DNA of 9,217 nucleotides from an uncultured Lachnospiraceae bacterium. GTDB lineage: Bacteria; Bacillota; Clostridia; Lachnospirales; Lachnospiraceae. Below, piece by piece: positions 1 through 7,885 of the stretch; the stretch's first letter is position 1, and each line of letters starts with the position of its first letter. The notes beneath the pieces are model-generated. The model had not been told where the DNA came from. It made no database searches and saw nothing but the letters and a program-made list of their open reading frames with translations. The DNA is taken from NCBI GenBank assembly GCA_905236275.1, contig CAJOPI010000307.1:1-9217 (forward strand), given 5' to 3'. The position numbers and the translations under genes are program-made.

Positions 1-1
1 A

Positions 2-1192
2 TCGCTCGCCGGCGTTTACCGGACAGCAATGGACAGGGGATACAAAAAAGTCTATGGTATGATTCATGGCATACAGGGCTTTCTGGAGGGCAGATATATA
101 GATCTTTCAGAACATATCCAGACCGGACTTGATGCAGAGCTCCTTAAAAGAACTCCGTCAGCATATCTCGGTTCATGCCGTTATAAGCTTCCCGGAATCC
201 ACAAGAATCAGGAGCTTTATGACAAGATTTTCAAAATCCTTACCGATCTCGAGATCGACTGCTTCATTTATATCGGCGGAAATGACTCCATGGATACGAT
301 AAAGAAGCTTTCCGACTACGCTATTTACATTGAGTCTCCAATCAGATTTGTAGGATGTCCGAAGACGATTGATAACGATCTGGCTCTTACAGACCACACT
401 CCCGGCTATGGTTCGGCTGCAAAATATATCGGAACCTCTGTAAAAGAGATCATTCGTGACAGCTGGAGCCTTGAAACCGAACATGGACAGGTTATCGTAG
501 TCGAGGTAATGGGACGAAATGCAGGCTGGCTTACCGGTGCTTCCGCTCTTTCAAAGGGTGAAGACTGTCAGGGACCTGATGCCATCTATCTGCCGGAGCT
601 TCCTTTCGATGTTAAAACCTTTGTTGATAAATGCCGCAAGCTCCTTGAGAAAAAAGCATCCATTGTTATCGCTGTATCCGAAGGTATCAGAACAGCTGAC
701 GGAACCTACGTTAACGAGCTCGAAAATAATGTTGAGTACGTTGACGCCTTCGGTCACAAGCAGCTTACAGGAACTGCAAGATACCTCTGCAACGTCCTTT
801 CAAGGGAAATCGGCTGCAAGACAAGAGCTATCGAGCTTTCAACACTTCAGAGAGCCGCAAGCCACTGTGCATCACGTGTTGACATACTCGAAGCCTACGA
901 AGTCGGCGGTGCCGCAATGAAGGCCGCTGATGAGGGTGACAGCGGAAAGATGGTTGTTATCAACCGTATTTCTGATGATCCTTATCAGATGCATACCGAA
1001 GTCAAGGACGTTCACAAGATTGCCAACGATGAAAGACTTGTTCCCAGAGAATGGATCACAGAAGACGGAACCTATGTTACCGATGAATTCATAACCTACG
1101 TTCGTCCTCTTATCCAGGGTGATGTTTCGCCCGTAATGGTTGACGGTATTCCGAGACACCTTTACAGACCGGGCTACGAAGAGCTCTTATAA
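2..1192 (+). CDS. pfp: 6-phosphofructokinase, probably PPi-dependent (5' partial)
   Basis: Phosphorylates fructose-6-phosphate to fructose-1,6-bisphosphate in cytoplasmic glycolysis. The frame is open to the left edge: codons from base 2 read SLAGVYRTA ahead of the first visible ATG at 29. This matches the end of the conserved N-terminal Gly-rich segment of the family, so ATG 29 is internal and roughly 15-25 residues are missing. Numbered from ATG 29, the phosphate-donor loop is GGNDSMDT (83-90) and the next motif is PKTIDND (111-117), followed by MGRNAGW (161-167), a substrate-binding segment. Asp in the fourth position of GGND and Lys in PKT replace the two glycines of ATP-PFKs. In characterised members these replacements go with pyrophosphate use, so PPi dependence is a family-based inference. 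The visible length fits the roughly 400-residue PPi-type clade. It is the only plus-strand gene and converges on the sucrose cluster. Confidence 0.93.
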   Translation, partial: SLAGVYRTAMDRGYKKVYGMIHGIQGFLEGRYIDLSEHIQTGLDAELLKRTPSAYLGSCRYKLPGIHKNQELYDKIFKILTDLEIDCFIYIGGNDSMDTIKKLSDYAIYIESPIRFVGCPKTIDNDLALTDHTPGYGSAAKYIGTSVKEIIRDSWSLETEHGQVIVVEVMGRNAGWLTGASALSKGEDCQGPDAIYLPELPFDVKTFVDKCRKLLEKKASIVIAVSEGIRTADGTYVNELENNVEYVDAFGHKQLTGTARYLCNVLSREIGCKTRAIELSTLQRAASHCASRVDILEAYEVGGAAMKAADEGDSGKMVVINRISDDPYQMHTEVKDVHKIANDERLVPREWITEDGTYVTDEFITYVRPLIQGDVSPVMVDGIPRHLYRPGYEELL

Positions 1193-1215
1193 TCTTCGAA
1201 ACAATGCATAAAGAA

Positions 1216-1250
1216 ACGGAGGCTGAATTAAAGTCAGTCTCCGTTTTTTT
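1216..1250 (+). terminator. Rho-independent terminator of the PFK gene, probably bidirectional
   Basis: Arms at 1216-1226 (ACGGAGGCTGA) and 1234-1244 (TCAGTCTCCGT) pair over 11 base pairs with a single G:U wobble and a 7-base loop. A run of seven T follows at 1244-1250. The hairpin starts 23 bases after the PFK stop. Read on the minus strand, the hairpin begins 4 bases after the MATE stop (1249-1251) and is followed by TTTCTTTA. It can therefore also stop transcription of the minus-strand operon, though with a less perfect T-tract. The T-run of the plus-strand terminator overlaps the MATE stop codon. Confidence 0.9.
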
Positions 1251-2598
1251 ATGTATTTCCCAATGAGCTGTGAATCCATTTTCCGCTTTTGAAGCGGAGA
1301 CTGAAAAATACTGCTCTCAGGCTCCAGTCAGCAAACATTCCTATCCAGACTCCCATAGTCCCAAAGCCAATGACCCTTACGAGAAAAGTTGCAAGCGTAA
1401 CCCTGCATAACCACATCGTACAGGTCGAAAGAATCATCGAGAATTTCACATCTCCCGCTGCTCTCATCCCATAGGCAATCACAAAAGACGGCGACCATGC
1501 CAGCGGTTTTACTATGGTTATCCAGCCCATCATATAAATGCAAAGCGCGGCACTTGCTTCTTCCATACCGGCAAGCGATGTCACAGGCCGTATGATCGCA
1601 TAAACAAAAAGACAGGAGGCGAGTATTGCAATGTAAGCCCAGACTATCATTTTCTTTATATAATAGATTGCCTCATCCTTTCTTCCGGCTCCGATACACT
1701 GACCTACGATTGTCATAAGACCTGTACCTATTGCCACGCCCGCGATTCCGTTTACATTTTCCATGATATTCGTCATGGCCTGCGCTGCAACCGCGGCAGT
1801 TCCAAGTGTCGATACCGAAGACTGTATCGCAAGTTTTCCAAACTGAAACATGGAATTTTCTATCCCGTTCGGAATGCCCAGTGAAAGAATCCTTCCGATA
1901 TTCTTCCTGTCAGGTCTTAGGGCCAGATAATCCCTGACCGAAATCTTCTGATTTTTCCTGTATAAGAGAAGAAGCAGTACTATCGCCGAAAAGATTCTCG
2001 AAAAACAGGTTGCAAGTGCGGCACCGAAAACACCCAAGCCGAATCCCCATATCAGAACTGCGTTCCCTATGATATTTACGGAGTTCGAGACAATTGCAAC
2101 GATCATCGGGAGTCTTGTATTTCCCTGTGCCCTGTAAATCGCACTTCCCGCTGCCGCAAGCGAAACTCCCGGATAAGAAAGCGCCGTCAGGAAGAAATAG
2201 ATTCCGGAAGCTTCCATTACATCTGGCTCTACACTTCCGAAGATCAGTCTCAAAAGACCGTTCCTGAAAATCAGGCAGATAAGCATTAACAAGACCGATA
2301 TGACCGTTGATATCATCACCAGCTGTCTTGCCGCTTCCTCTGCCTTTTTGTGATTTTTCTGTCCTATATAATTTGAGCAGATAATTACTCCTCCCGTCGC
2401 CATGGCATTAAACGCCTGAACGACGAGATTATTTATCGAATCCACGAGCGAAACTCCCGAAAGAGCTGCCGAACCGACATTACTTACCATCATGCTGTCC
2501 GCCATTCCCATTAGGGAATTGAGAAGCTGCTCCGCTATTATCGGAATCATCATCAAAAGCAATGTCTTATTGTTAAACAGATGTTTTTCCTCAGTCAT
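1249..2598 (-). CDS. MATE-family multidrug/cation antiporter
   Basis: Predicted integral membrane exporter of about 449 residues, the usual size for 12-helix MATE proteins, which extrude cationic drugs or metabolites in exchange for Na+ or H+. The first helix segment (IPIIAEQLLNSLMGMADSMM) is typical of MATE helix 1. Long hydrophobic stretches separated by short charged loops follow, and the second half repeats the pattern (GIPNGIENSMFQFGKLAIQS begins the second lobe). The start is ambiguous. GTG at 2601-2599 and ATG at 2598-2596 are adjacent codons in the same frame, and ATG is preferred because it forms a TGATG junction with the hydrolase stop. The only AAGGA-like site (2614-2618) is far for either start, so translation probably depends on ribosomes finishing the upstream gene. 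Substrate cannot be told from sequence. It is the last gene before the shared hairpin at 1216-1250. Confidence 0.9.
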   Translation of the reverse strand: MTEEKHLFNNKTLLLMMIPIIAEQLLNSLMGMADSMMVSNVGSAALSGVSLVDSINNLVVQAFNAMATGGVIICSNYIGQKNHKKAEEAARQLVMISTVISVLLMLICLIFRNGLLRLIFGSVEPDVMEASGIYFFLTALSYPGVSLAAAGSAIYRAQGNTRLPMIVAIVSNSVNIIGNAVLIWGFGLGVFGAALATCFSRIFSAIVLLLLLYRKNQKISVRDYLALRPDRKNIGRILSLGIPNGIENSMFQFGKLAIQSSVSTLGTAAVAAQAMTNIMENVNGIAGVAIGTGLMTIVGQCIGAGRKDEAIYYIKKMIVWAYIAILASCLFVYAIIRPVTSLAGMEEASAALCIYMMGWITIVKPLAWSPSFVIAYGMRAAGDVKFSMILSTCTMWLCRVTLATFLVRVIGFGTMGVWIGMFADWSLRAVFFSLRFKSGKWIHSSLGNT

Positions 2599-4061
2599 CA
2601 CACAACAAAATCATCCTTCACCGCAGGATTCATCTCCCATATTCTTAGCTTGCCGTTACCCTTTAAGTAAAAATGTTTTTCATCCTTTACAGGAAAGACC
2701 CTGCTGCTGAATACAATTTCTCCTTCGTTAAAGAACATCTCAAGAGAACTCCTGTCTATGAATATTTCGATTTTCCTTAAAGGATTTTCAAAAGACAAAG
2801 TCCTTTCTTCCCCAAAGCCTGTATTAAATCGCATTGTCATATGGCTTCTGTCAGCATAAAGCTCGTTTTCGTCACTGTTATATTTAAACCTAAATCCACC
2901 CTTGCCGTCCTCATCTGTAAAGAGTCTCAGGCTGAAATCCTCTGAAAGATTTGTAATCTCCATCTTACAGCTTCTCGGCAAAAGTTTCTGTTTATGGTCA
3001 ATCTGCAAAGCCTTAAGCCTTTCCAGTCCCCTTAAAGGTCTCTGGAGCAGCCGGTTGCCCTCTACCGCAAGCTCTCTGGCAACTGTCATTGTTCCGGACC
3101 AGTTTTCCTCATCCGTAGGATAAACTGCATCAGGAAGTCCCATCCAGCCAACAAGTACCGAATGTCTGTCAGAATAATCTCCCTCACAGCATTGTGCTGC
3201 GTAAAAATCAAAGCCTTCATCCAAAAATCTGAATCCCATATCAGGAATAAAGGTAAGGCTGTCATAATCCATTCTGCCAACTATGTAACCGTTATGGTTT
3301 GTAATCTCTCCATGTCCCGGAAGCTTTATTCCCTGAGGACAGAAAAAAAGAACATCCTTATCTCCTATCCTCTCAATGGAGGGGCATTCCCACATGCTTC
3401 CGAATTTTTCAAATCCAGGCACCTTCAGTTCACCCGCAAAATGCCATCTTCCTTCAATATCATTTGATTCATAAAGGATTCCGCAGCCTCTTTTATCCTT
3501 AGTCTGTGCCCCAAGAAGAATATAATATTTCTTCTTTTCCGCATTATAGATAATCTTCGGGTCCCTCTGATGCTCCGTATAACCCTCAGAAGGTCCGAAT
3601 AAAGGCTTCTCCTTCTTCTCTGCTTCCCCACTGTCCTCATCAAGCTTAGCAAGACAGGTATAAGAACACCGGGTCCAGTCTTTATCCCTGTGGTTTCCGG
3701 TATAAAAAAGTTCAAGCCTCTCTGCTGTCGGAAGAGCCGTTCCCGAATAAACGCCCTTATTGTCGAATTCCGTATCCGGCTTTAGGAATACACCCTTGTT
3801 TTCCCAATAAACCAAATCCACCGAAACAACATGATACCAGTACTTAAGCCCATGAAAGGCTCCCCATGGGCACCACTGGTAGAAAAGATGCCAATAGCCG
3901 TCATAATAGACAAAACCATTGGGATCATTTAAAAGTCCGGTTACCGGCTGTGTATGAAAGGTCTGCCGGTAATCGGATTTTTTAATTGAGTCATAAAGAC
4001 CCCTTATTTCTTCAGGGTCTTTAAGAACTCTGTATTTTTCTTCACGTGTAGGTTCTTTCAA
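2598..4061 (-). CDS. scrB: GH32 sucrose-6-phosphate hydrolase (TTG start)
   Basis: Cytoplasmic invertase-type enzyme that would split sucrose-6-phosphate, made by the PTS protein encoded just upstream, into glucose-6-phosphate and fructose. All three GH32 catalytic motifs are intact: nucleophile Asp46 in NDPNG (45-49), transition-state stabiliser Asp167 in RDP (166-168), and acid/base Glu225 in WECP (224-227). YSGTAL (105-110) matches the substrate-loop motif. Residues about 35-320 form the five-blade propeller and the remainder the C-terminal beta-sandwich. The 487-residue length is normal. No signal peptide is seen, consistent with an intracellular enzyme. The start is TTG: no ATG occurs in frame before codon 223, which would lose two catalytic motifs, and AGAGG sits 9 bases upstream. 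Phospho-sucrose specificity is inferred from the PTS neighbour; other beta-fructosides remain possible. Confidence 0.93.
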   Translation of the reverse strand: MKEPTREEKYRVLKDPEEIRGLYDSIKKSDYRQTFHTQPVTGLLNDPNGFVYYDGYWHLFYQWCPWGAFHGLKYWYHVVSVDLVYWENKGVFLKPDTEFDNKGVYSGTALPTAERLELFYTGNHRDKDWTRCSYTCLAKLDEDSGEAEKKEKPLFGPSEGYTEHQRDPKIIYNAEKKKYYILLGAQTKDKRGCGILYESNDIEGRWHFAGELKVPGFEKFGSMWECPSIERIGDKDVLFFCPQGIKLPGHGEITNHNGYIVGRMDYDSLTFIPDMGFRFLDEGFDFYAAQCCEGDYSDRHSVLVGWMGLPDAVYPTDEENWSGTMTVARELAVEGNRLLQRPLRGLERLKALQIDHKQKLLPRSCKMEITNLSEDFSLRLFTDEDGKGGFRFKYNSDENELYADRSHMTMRFNTGFGEERTLSFENPLRKIEIFIDRSSLEMFFNEGEIVFSSRVFPVKDEKHFYLKGNGKLRIWEMNPAVKDDFVV

Positions 4062-4069
4062 GCTGCTCT

Positions 4070-4075
4070 ACCTCT
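4070..4075 (-). promoter_or_regulatory. Ribosome binding site fixing the TTG start of the GH32 gene
   Basis: AGAGGT on the minus strand lies directly after the PTS stop codon (TAA, 4078-4076). It is placed about 8-9 bases before TTG 4061-4059, a normal Shine-Dalgarno distance, so it supports TTG as the true start. Its position within the 14-base gap suggests translational coupling between permease and hydrolase. Confidence 0.75.
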
Positions 4076-5986
4076 TTAGCAATCCGATGCTGTCTTTACA
4101 TCGTCGTAGTCATCACTGTTAGTAAGCAAAACAACAACCATGTCCGAATAACCTGCATCTTTAATCTTTTTCCTGTCAAATTCAAGAAGCTTCTGTCCCT
4201 TTTTAACTTCTTCATCCTGCGATACAAAGCAGTTGAATCCGTCTCCCTTCATCTTTACTGTATCAATACCAACGTGAATAAGAAGCTCCATATTTCCGGG
4301 TCCGCTTATTCCTACTGCATGCTTAGTATCAATAACTGTCGAGATTTTTCCGTCAAACGGTGCATAAACAACATTGTCATCAGGCTTTATTCCAACGCCA
4401 ATTCCCAATGCTCCGGAAGAAAAAGCATCATCAGGTATTTCCTCGCTCTTTACAGCCTCGCCCTTTACAGGTGCAGCTACCTCATTTCCGCCTGCACGTA
4501 TAACAACCGGTGCCTCGTACGCCGGAGCTGATGAAGCCGCAGCAGTAGCTGCCGCCGGTGCTGCCTCTGTCTCTTCCTTCCAGATAACAGTCGTAAGCAC
4601 AAATGCAATACCACCGGAAATCAGAAGAAGAATTGCATATACTCCGGCATTATTTATTGTAAGAAATCCCGGGATACCTGTAACACCGTAAGCCGTTGCG
4701 CCGATTCCCGTCATTGCTCCGAAGATGGAACCGACAGCACCACCAATCATAGCGCATACAAAAGGCTTGAAAAATCTCATATTTACACCGAAGATAGCGG
4801 GTTCCGTTATTCCCAGCGCAGCCGACATTGACGAAGGAACTGCTATAACCTTTGTCTTATTTGCCCTTGCCTTGAGACCAACTGCAAGACATGCACCAAA
4901 CTGTGCGAAGTTTGCAGCTGAAGCTATCGGCATCCAGGTATTAAGACCAACACTCGAAAGCATTCCTGCCTCGATAATATTGTACATATGATGAAGTCCC
5001 ATTACAACGGTTACGGGATAAACCGCACCCATTATCATCGCTCCGAAGGGATTCCGTACAAGTACCTGCGCGAATGAAAGAACATAAGTCTCAAGTGTTG
5101 AGAAAATAGGTCCGATAATCGTAAAGGTAATAAGTGCAGTTGAAAGTACGGTACAAAGCGGTGTAACAAAGAGGTCTATCATTTCAGGTACATGCTTGTG
5201 AAGCCACTGCTCTATCTTGCACATCAGGAATACAGCTATTATTACAGGTATAACGTGTCCCTGATAGCCCTGCCTGTTAATCTGCAAAAGAACATAATCC
5301 CCGATTTTTATATTTCCGAAAAGATACCACTTCTGAACAACTCCGTCCGCAACTCCAAAGAAAGAGTTTATCGCATCTGCCGAGCCGACATTCCAGCCGT
5401 TAAGGAGCGACGAGTGAATCATCGAAAGACCGATGACCGCGCCCAGGAAAATATTTCCTCCGAAAACCCTTGCAGCCGAAATAGCAACAATTACCGGAAG
5501 ATATGCAAATGCCGTAGCCGATATCATATCAAGGAAAGCGTACCAGTCGCTGTTTGCAAAGCCCAGTCCCTCAATCTTTCCAAGTGCTTCTACAAGTCCC
5601 ATCATAAGACCTGAAGCCACGATAGCCGGCAGGATTGGAACGAAAACATCTCCCAAAGCCTTGACCATCTGCTTCGGTAATGGCTGCCTTGCTGCGGCTG
5701 CCGCCTTGACATCTTCTTTAGTTGCAGCGGTCATTCCCGTTATTGCAAGGAATTCTTCATAAACCTTATTAACCGTACCCGTACCGATTATAAGCTGTAA
5801 CTGACCGTTGGAATTGAAAAGTCCCTTTACTCCCTCCACGTTTTCAAGAGCCTTCGTATCCACCTTTGAATTATCAGCTATAACGAGTCTCAATCTTGTC
5901 GCACAGTGGGCTGCACTGACAATATTATCCCGTCCCCCAAGATGACTGAATATCTCCTCCGCACACTTATGGTAATCCAATGCCAT
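4076..5986 (-). CDS. scrA: PTS sucrose-type permease, fused EIIBCA
   Basis: Imports sugar across the membrane while phosphorylating it, with phosphate passed from HPr to EIIA, EIIB and then the sugar. Three domains are visible. EIIB is about residues 5-80, with phospho-cysteine Cys28 in AAHCATRLRL. EIIC is about 105-470, a multi-helix membrane domain with the conserved GITEPAIFG loop (392-400). A roughly 45-residue Ala/Pro-rich linker leads to a glucose-type EIIA, about 516-636, with phospho-acceptor His571 in LLIHVGIDTV and partner His556. The AAHCATRLRL and GTVNKVYEEF signatures resemble sucrose PTS proteins more than the beta-glucoside branch, and the GH32 gene 14 bases downstream agrees. 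Trehalose or another glucoside is the main alternative. A GAAGGAG site ends 7 bases before ATG 5986. The 636-residue length suits a complete IIBCA protein, so no separate EIIA is needed. Confidence 0.93.
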   Translation of the reverse strand: MALDYHKCAEEIFSHLGGRDNIVSAAHCATRLRLVIADNSKVDTKALENVEGVKGLFNSNGQLQLIIGTGTVNKVYEEFLAITGMTAATKEDVKAAAAARQPLPKQMVKALGDVFVPILPAIVASGLMMGLVEALGKIEGLGFANSDWYAFLDMISATAFAYLPVIVAISAARVFGGNIFLGAVIGLSMIHSSLLNGWNVGSADAINSFFGVADGVVQKWYLFGNIKIGDYVLLQINRQGYQGHVIPVIIAVFLMCKIEQWLHKHVPEMIDLFVTPLCTVLSTALITFTIIGPIFSTLETYVLSFAQVLVRNPFGAMIMGAVYPVTVVMGLHHMYNIIEAGMLSSVGLNTWMPIASAANFAQFGACLAVGLKARANKTKVIAVPSSMSAALGITEPAIFGVNMRFFKPFVCAMIGGAVGSIFGAMTGIGATAYGVTGIPGFLTINNAGVYAILLLISGGIAFVLTTVIWKEETEAAPAAATAAASSAPAYEAPVVIRAGGNEVAAPVKGEAVKSEEIPDDAFSSGALGIGVGIKPDDNVVYAPFDGKISTVIDTKHAVGISGPGNMELLIHVGIDTVKMKGDGFNCFVSQDEEVKKGQKLLEFDRKKIKDAGYSDMVVVLLTNSDDYDDVKTASDC

Positions 5987-6000
5987 AAAGATTCTCCTTC

Positions 6001-6837
6001 CTACTCAACAAGTTTTAATTGTTTGAAAGCCTTTGCCAGTCCGTCATCATCTACAGAATCACAGACCAGATCACACAGTTTCTTAAGATTCTCATTACCA
6101 TTAGCCATACAGACGCTATAGCCGACGGTTTTAATCATTTCGAGGTCATTCATGCTGTCCCCGAAGCCTACGGTATCTCCGATATCGTACCCCAAAGCCT
6201 CGGCCACCCTGATAACAGCCCTGCCCTTATCGAACTTTCTGTTTATCAGCTCGCCATTTACACATTTTGTCATTTTTAACGGCACAATCTGCATACAGAA
6301 CTCGTACTTATCCTGAAGAAGCTTCCTCGCCTCATCAAGCTGTTTATCTTCGGTACACATAATTACGACTTTGTAAACCGGTTGTCCATCATATTCCTTT
6401 ATATCGTGAATACCCAGATTTGAAGATAGAGCTTTCCTCCAGCGCTCTATTTCGCTATTGCCTTCGTCTGCATTGTCGGCAAAAAATTCTGCGAGATTTG
6501 AGTCTCCATAAGCTATGTCTTTAGCTTCCACCGTACAAAATACACCATTCCTATGCAGTACGTCAAGTGCGGTTTTTACGTCATCTTCTTCCATAGGGCA
6601 ATCATAAATCACTTCATCCCCTATCGTAATATATCCTCCGGCGCAGCCAATCACCCCGTCAAAGCCGTATTTAAGCAGTGGAGCGAGCATTCCCGGATTT
6701 CTTCCGGTACAGAGAAAAACCTTATGCCCTATCTCCTGCGCTTTTTTTACGGCTTCCAGCGCACTGTCCGGCGGAACATTGCTTCCGGCACTTGTAAGTG
6801 TACCGTCAATATCAAGAAAAATCAGCTTCTTTCCCAT
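6001..6837 (-). CDS. Cof-type HAD-superfamily phosphatase
   Basis: Predicted cytoplasmic Mg2+-dependent phosphohydrolase. The four HAD motifs are complete: nucleophile Asp9 and acid/base Asp11 in DIDGT, Thr44 in CTGR, Lys204 in FDKG, and metal-binding acidic residues Asp227/Asp231 in GFGDSMND. A C2-type cap domain lies between motifs II and III, about residues 80-190, which places it in the Cof/YbiV-like group known to remove phosphate from sugar phosphates and, in some members, flavin mononucleotide. The 278-residue length is typical. AGGAG ends 8 bases before ATG 6837. It lies 14 bases ahead of the sucrose permease gene, whose GAAGGAG site directly follows this stop. A role in relieving sugar-phosphate excess in this pathway is plausible but is inferred from position only. 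Confidence 0.9.
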   Translation of the reverse strand: MGKKLIFLDIDGTLTSAGSNVPPDSALEAVKKAQEIGHKVFLCTGRNPGMLAPLLKYGFDGVIGCAGGYITIGDEVIYDCPMEEDDVKTALDVLHRNGVFCTVEAKDIAYGDSNLAEFFADNADEGNSEIERWRKALSSNLGIHDIKEYDGQPVYKVVIMCTEDKQLDEARKLLQDKYEFCMQIVPLKMTKCVNGELINRKFDKGRAVIRVAEALGYDIGDTVGFGDSMNDLEMIKTVGYSVCMANGNENLKKLCDLVCDSVDDDGLAKAFKQLKLVE

Positions 6838-6852
6838 AATAAACTCTCCTCT

Positions 6853-6871
6853 AATAACACCGGTTATTATC
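6853..6871 (-). promoter_or_regulatory. Possible internal promoter with overlapping inverted repeat
   Basis: This lies in the 48-base gap between the sugar-binding lipoprotein gene and the HAD gene, the largest gap in the minus-strand cluster. GATAAT (minus strand, 6871-6866) resembles a -10 box with one mismatch. A 16-base inverted repeat, AATAAC-N4-GTTATT (6853-6868), overlaps its downstream side where an operator could sit. No convincing -35 hexamer is found at 16-18 bases, because that position falls inside the end of the lipoprotein gene. The hairpin is too weak and lacks the T-run needed for a terminator. It could be a sugar-responsive control point for the sucrose genes, or chance AT-richness. 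Confidence 0.25.
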
Positions 6872-6885
6872 TGAATTCTAAAGAA

Positions 6886-7872
6886 TTACTTATATTTACT
6901 TACATTTGAAGCGTCGACTGCCTCAAAGGGAACCAGCACATATTTTCCATCCTTCGTTCCGCCTTCGATAGAAGAAATCTTTCCGTTATCCGAAAGTACC
7001 TTCGCTGCCTTAATCGCTCCCTTTGCCTGCCCTTCCGCATTCTGAAATGCTGTAAATCCCATTTCCCCACTCTCAATAGAAGCACAGCCGTCAGAGGTTG
7101 CATCAACTCCGCACACAGGAACTGTTGAAGGGTCCACACCATTTGCCTTCAAGGCCTCGACAACGCCGAGTGCCATTGTATCATTATTGCAGAAAATAGC
7201 ATCATAGGGCTGACCAGTTCTGAAAAAGATAGCCATCTTTTCTGCCGCTTCCGTATCCGACCAGTTAGCATAATCCTTAAATACGACATTTACATTACAG
7301 CCGTTATCTGTCAAGGTATGTCTGACTGCATTTGTACGGCCTATCGTTGCCGAATGTCCCTTCTCACCCATCATGATTATAACATTCATTGACGAGGGAT
7401 TACCCAGCTTTTTTAATGCCCATTCAGCCTGAAGCGCACCTGCATCCTCCTCCGAGGAGCCTGCATAGACATACTTATCCTTTTCAAGATATTCCTCGTC
7501 GGGCTGATTATTGACATAAATTACCGGCAGATCTCCTGCTGCAACCTCCATCTGCAAAGCAGTTGAAGCATCAACAAGTCTTACAATAACAGCACTATAG
7601 CCGTTTGCTGCCGCCTTCGAAATGTCCGCTGTCTGTTGTTCAAGCGAATTTCCGCAAAATGAAACATCAAGCGTAACGCCCTCTTCAGCCGCCGCTGATG
7701 TCATTCCGTCAACCAGCATTTTTCTGAAGGTATCGTCTTCATCGTTCATTGAAAGAAGGAATTTTTTCCCTCCGGATGACGCTGCTGTTATATTTCCACA
7801 GCCTGAAAGGAGCATCAGAGCCATTGCAGAAGTAAGAGTAACGGCAAATATTTTCCTAAATAATTTCCTCAT
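6886..7872 (-). CDS. Sugar-binding lipoprotein, galactose/ribose-type periplasmic binding family
   Basis: Predicted membrane-anchored extracellular solute-binding protein of the MglB/RbsB-like group (328 residues). The N-terminus has basic residues (MRKLFRK), a hydrophobic stretch and a lipobox LLSGC, so Cys25 would be lipidated. Family features follow (numbered from this start): Arg179 in GRTNAV, NNDTMALG (229-236), GVDAT (255-259) and FQNAEGQ (276-282). These correspond to hinge and ligand-pocket segments of galactose/ribose binders, with NNDTMALGVVEALKANG very like MglB. The start is the second of two ATGs because AGGAGG lies 7 bases before it and only 1 base before the first (7878). No ABC permease or ATPase gene adjoins it; a chemoreceptor gene lies upstream. 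It may therefore act in sensing, or serve a transporter encoded elsewhere. Ligand unknown. Confidence 0.88.
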   Translation of the reverse strand: MRKLFRKIFAVTLTSAMALMLLSGCGNITAASSGGKKFLLSMNDEDDTFRKMLVDGMTSAAAEEGVTLDVSFCGNSLEQQTADISKAAANGYSAVIVRLVDASTALQMEVAAGDLPVIYVNNQPDEEYLEKDKYVYAGSSEEDAGALQAEWALKKLGNPSSMNVIIMMGEKGHSATIGRTNAVRHTLTDNGCNVNVVFKDYANWSDTEAAEKMAIFFRTGQPYDAIFCNNDTMALGVVEALKANGVDPSTVPVCGVDATSDGCASIESGEMGFTAFQNAEGQAKGAIKAAKVLSDNGKISSIEGGTKDGKYVLVPFEAVDASNVSKYK

Positions 7873-7879
7873 TGTCATG

Positions 7880-7885
7880 CCTCCT
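7880..7885 (-). promoter_or_regulatory. Ribosome binding site deciding the lipoprotein start
   Basis: AGGAGG on the minus strand (7885-7880) overlaps the stop codon of the chemoreceptor gene (TGA, 7887-7885). Spacing is 1 base to ATG 7878 and 7 bases to ATG 7872, so the second ATG is the likely start. The site ties lipoprotein translation closely to that of the chemoreceptor. Confidence 0.8.

Noticed and set aside
29..31. ATG 29 as the start of the phosphofructokinase gene
   Set aside because: The frame stays open upstream and encodes conserved family residues, so the true start is outside the window.
519..920. Second plus-strand frame inside the PFK gene
   Set aside because: It overlaps conserved PFK sequence in another frame and looks like a compositional shadow.
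4274..5762. Several plus-strand frames opposite the PTS gene
   Set aside because: They are antisense to a full-length protein with intact domains and have no family resemblance.
6874..6887. Short palindrome AATTCT-AA-AGAATT at the lipoprotein stop codon
   Set aside because: The 6-base AT-rich arms, 2-base loop and lack of a T-run make a terminator or functional site unlikely.
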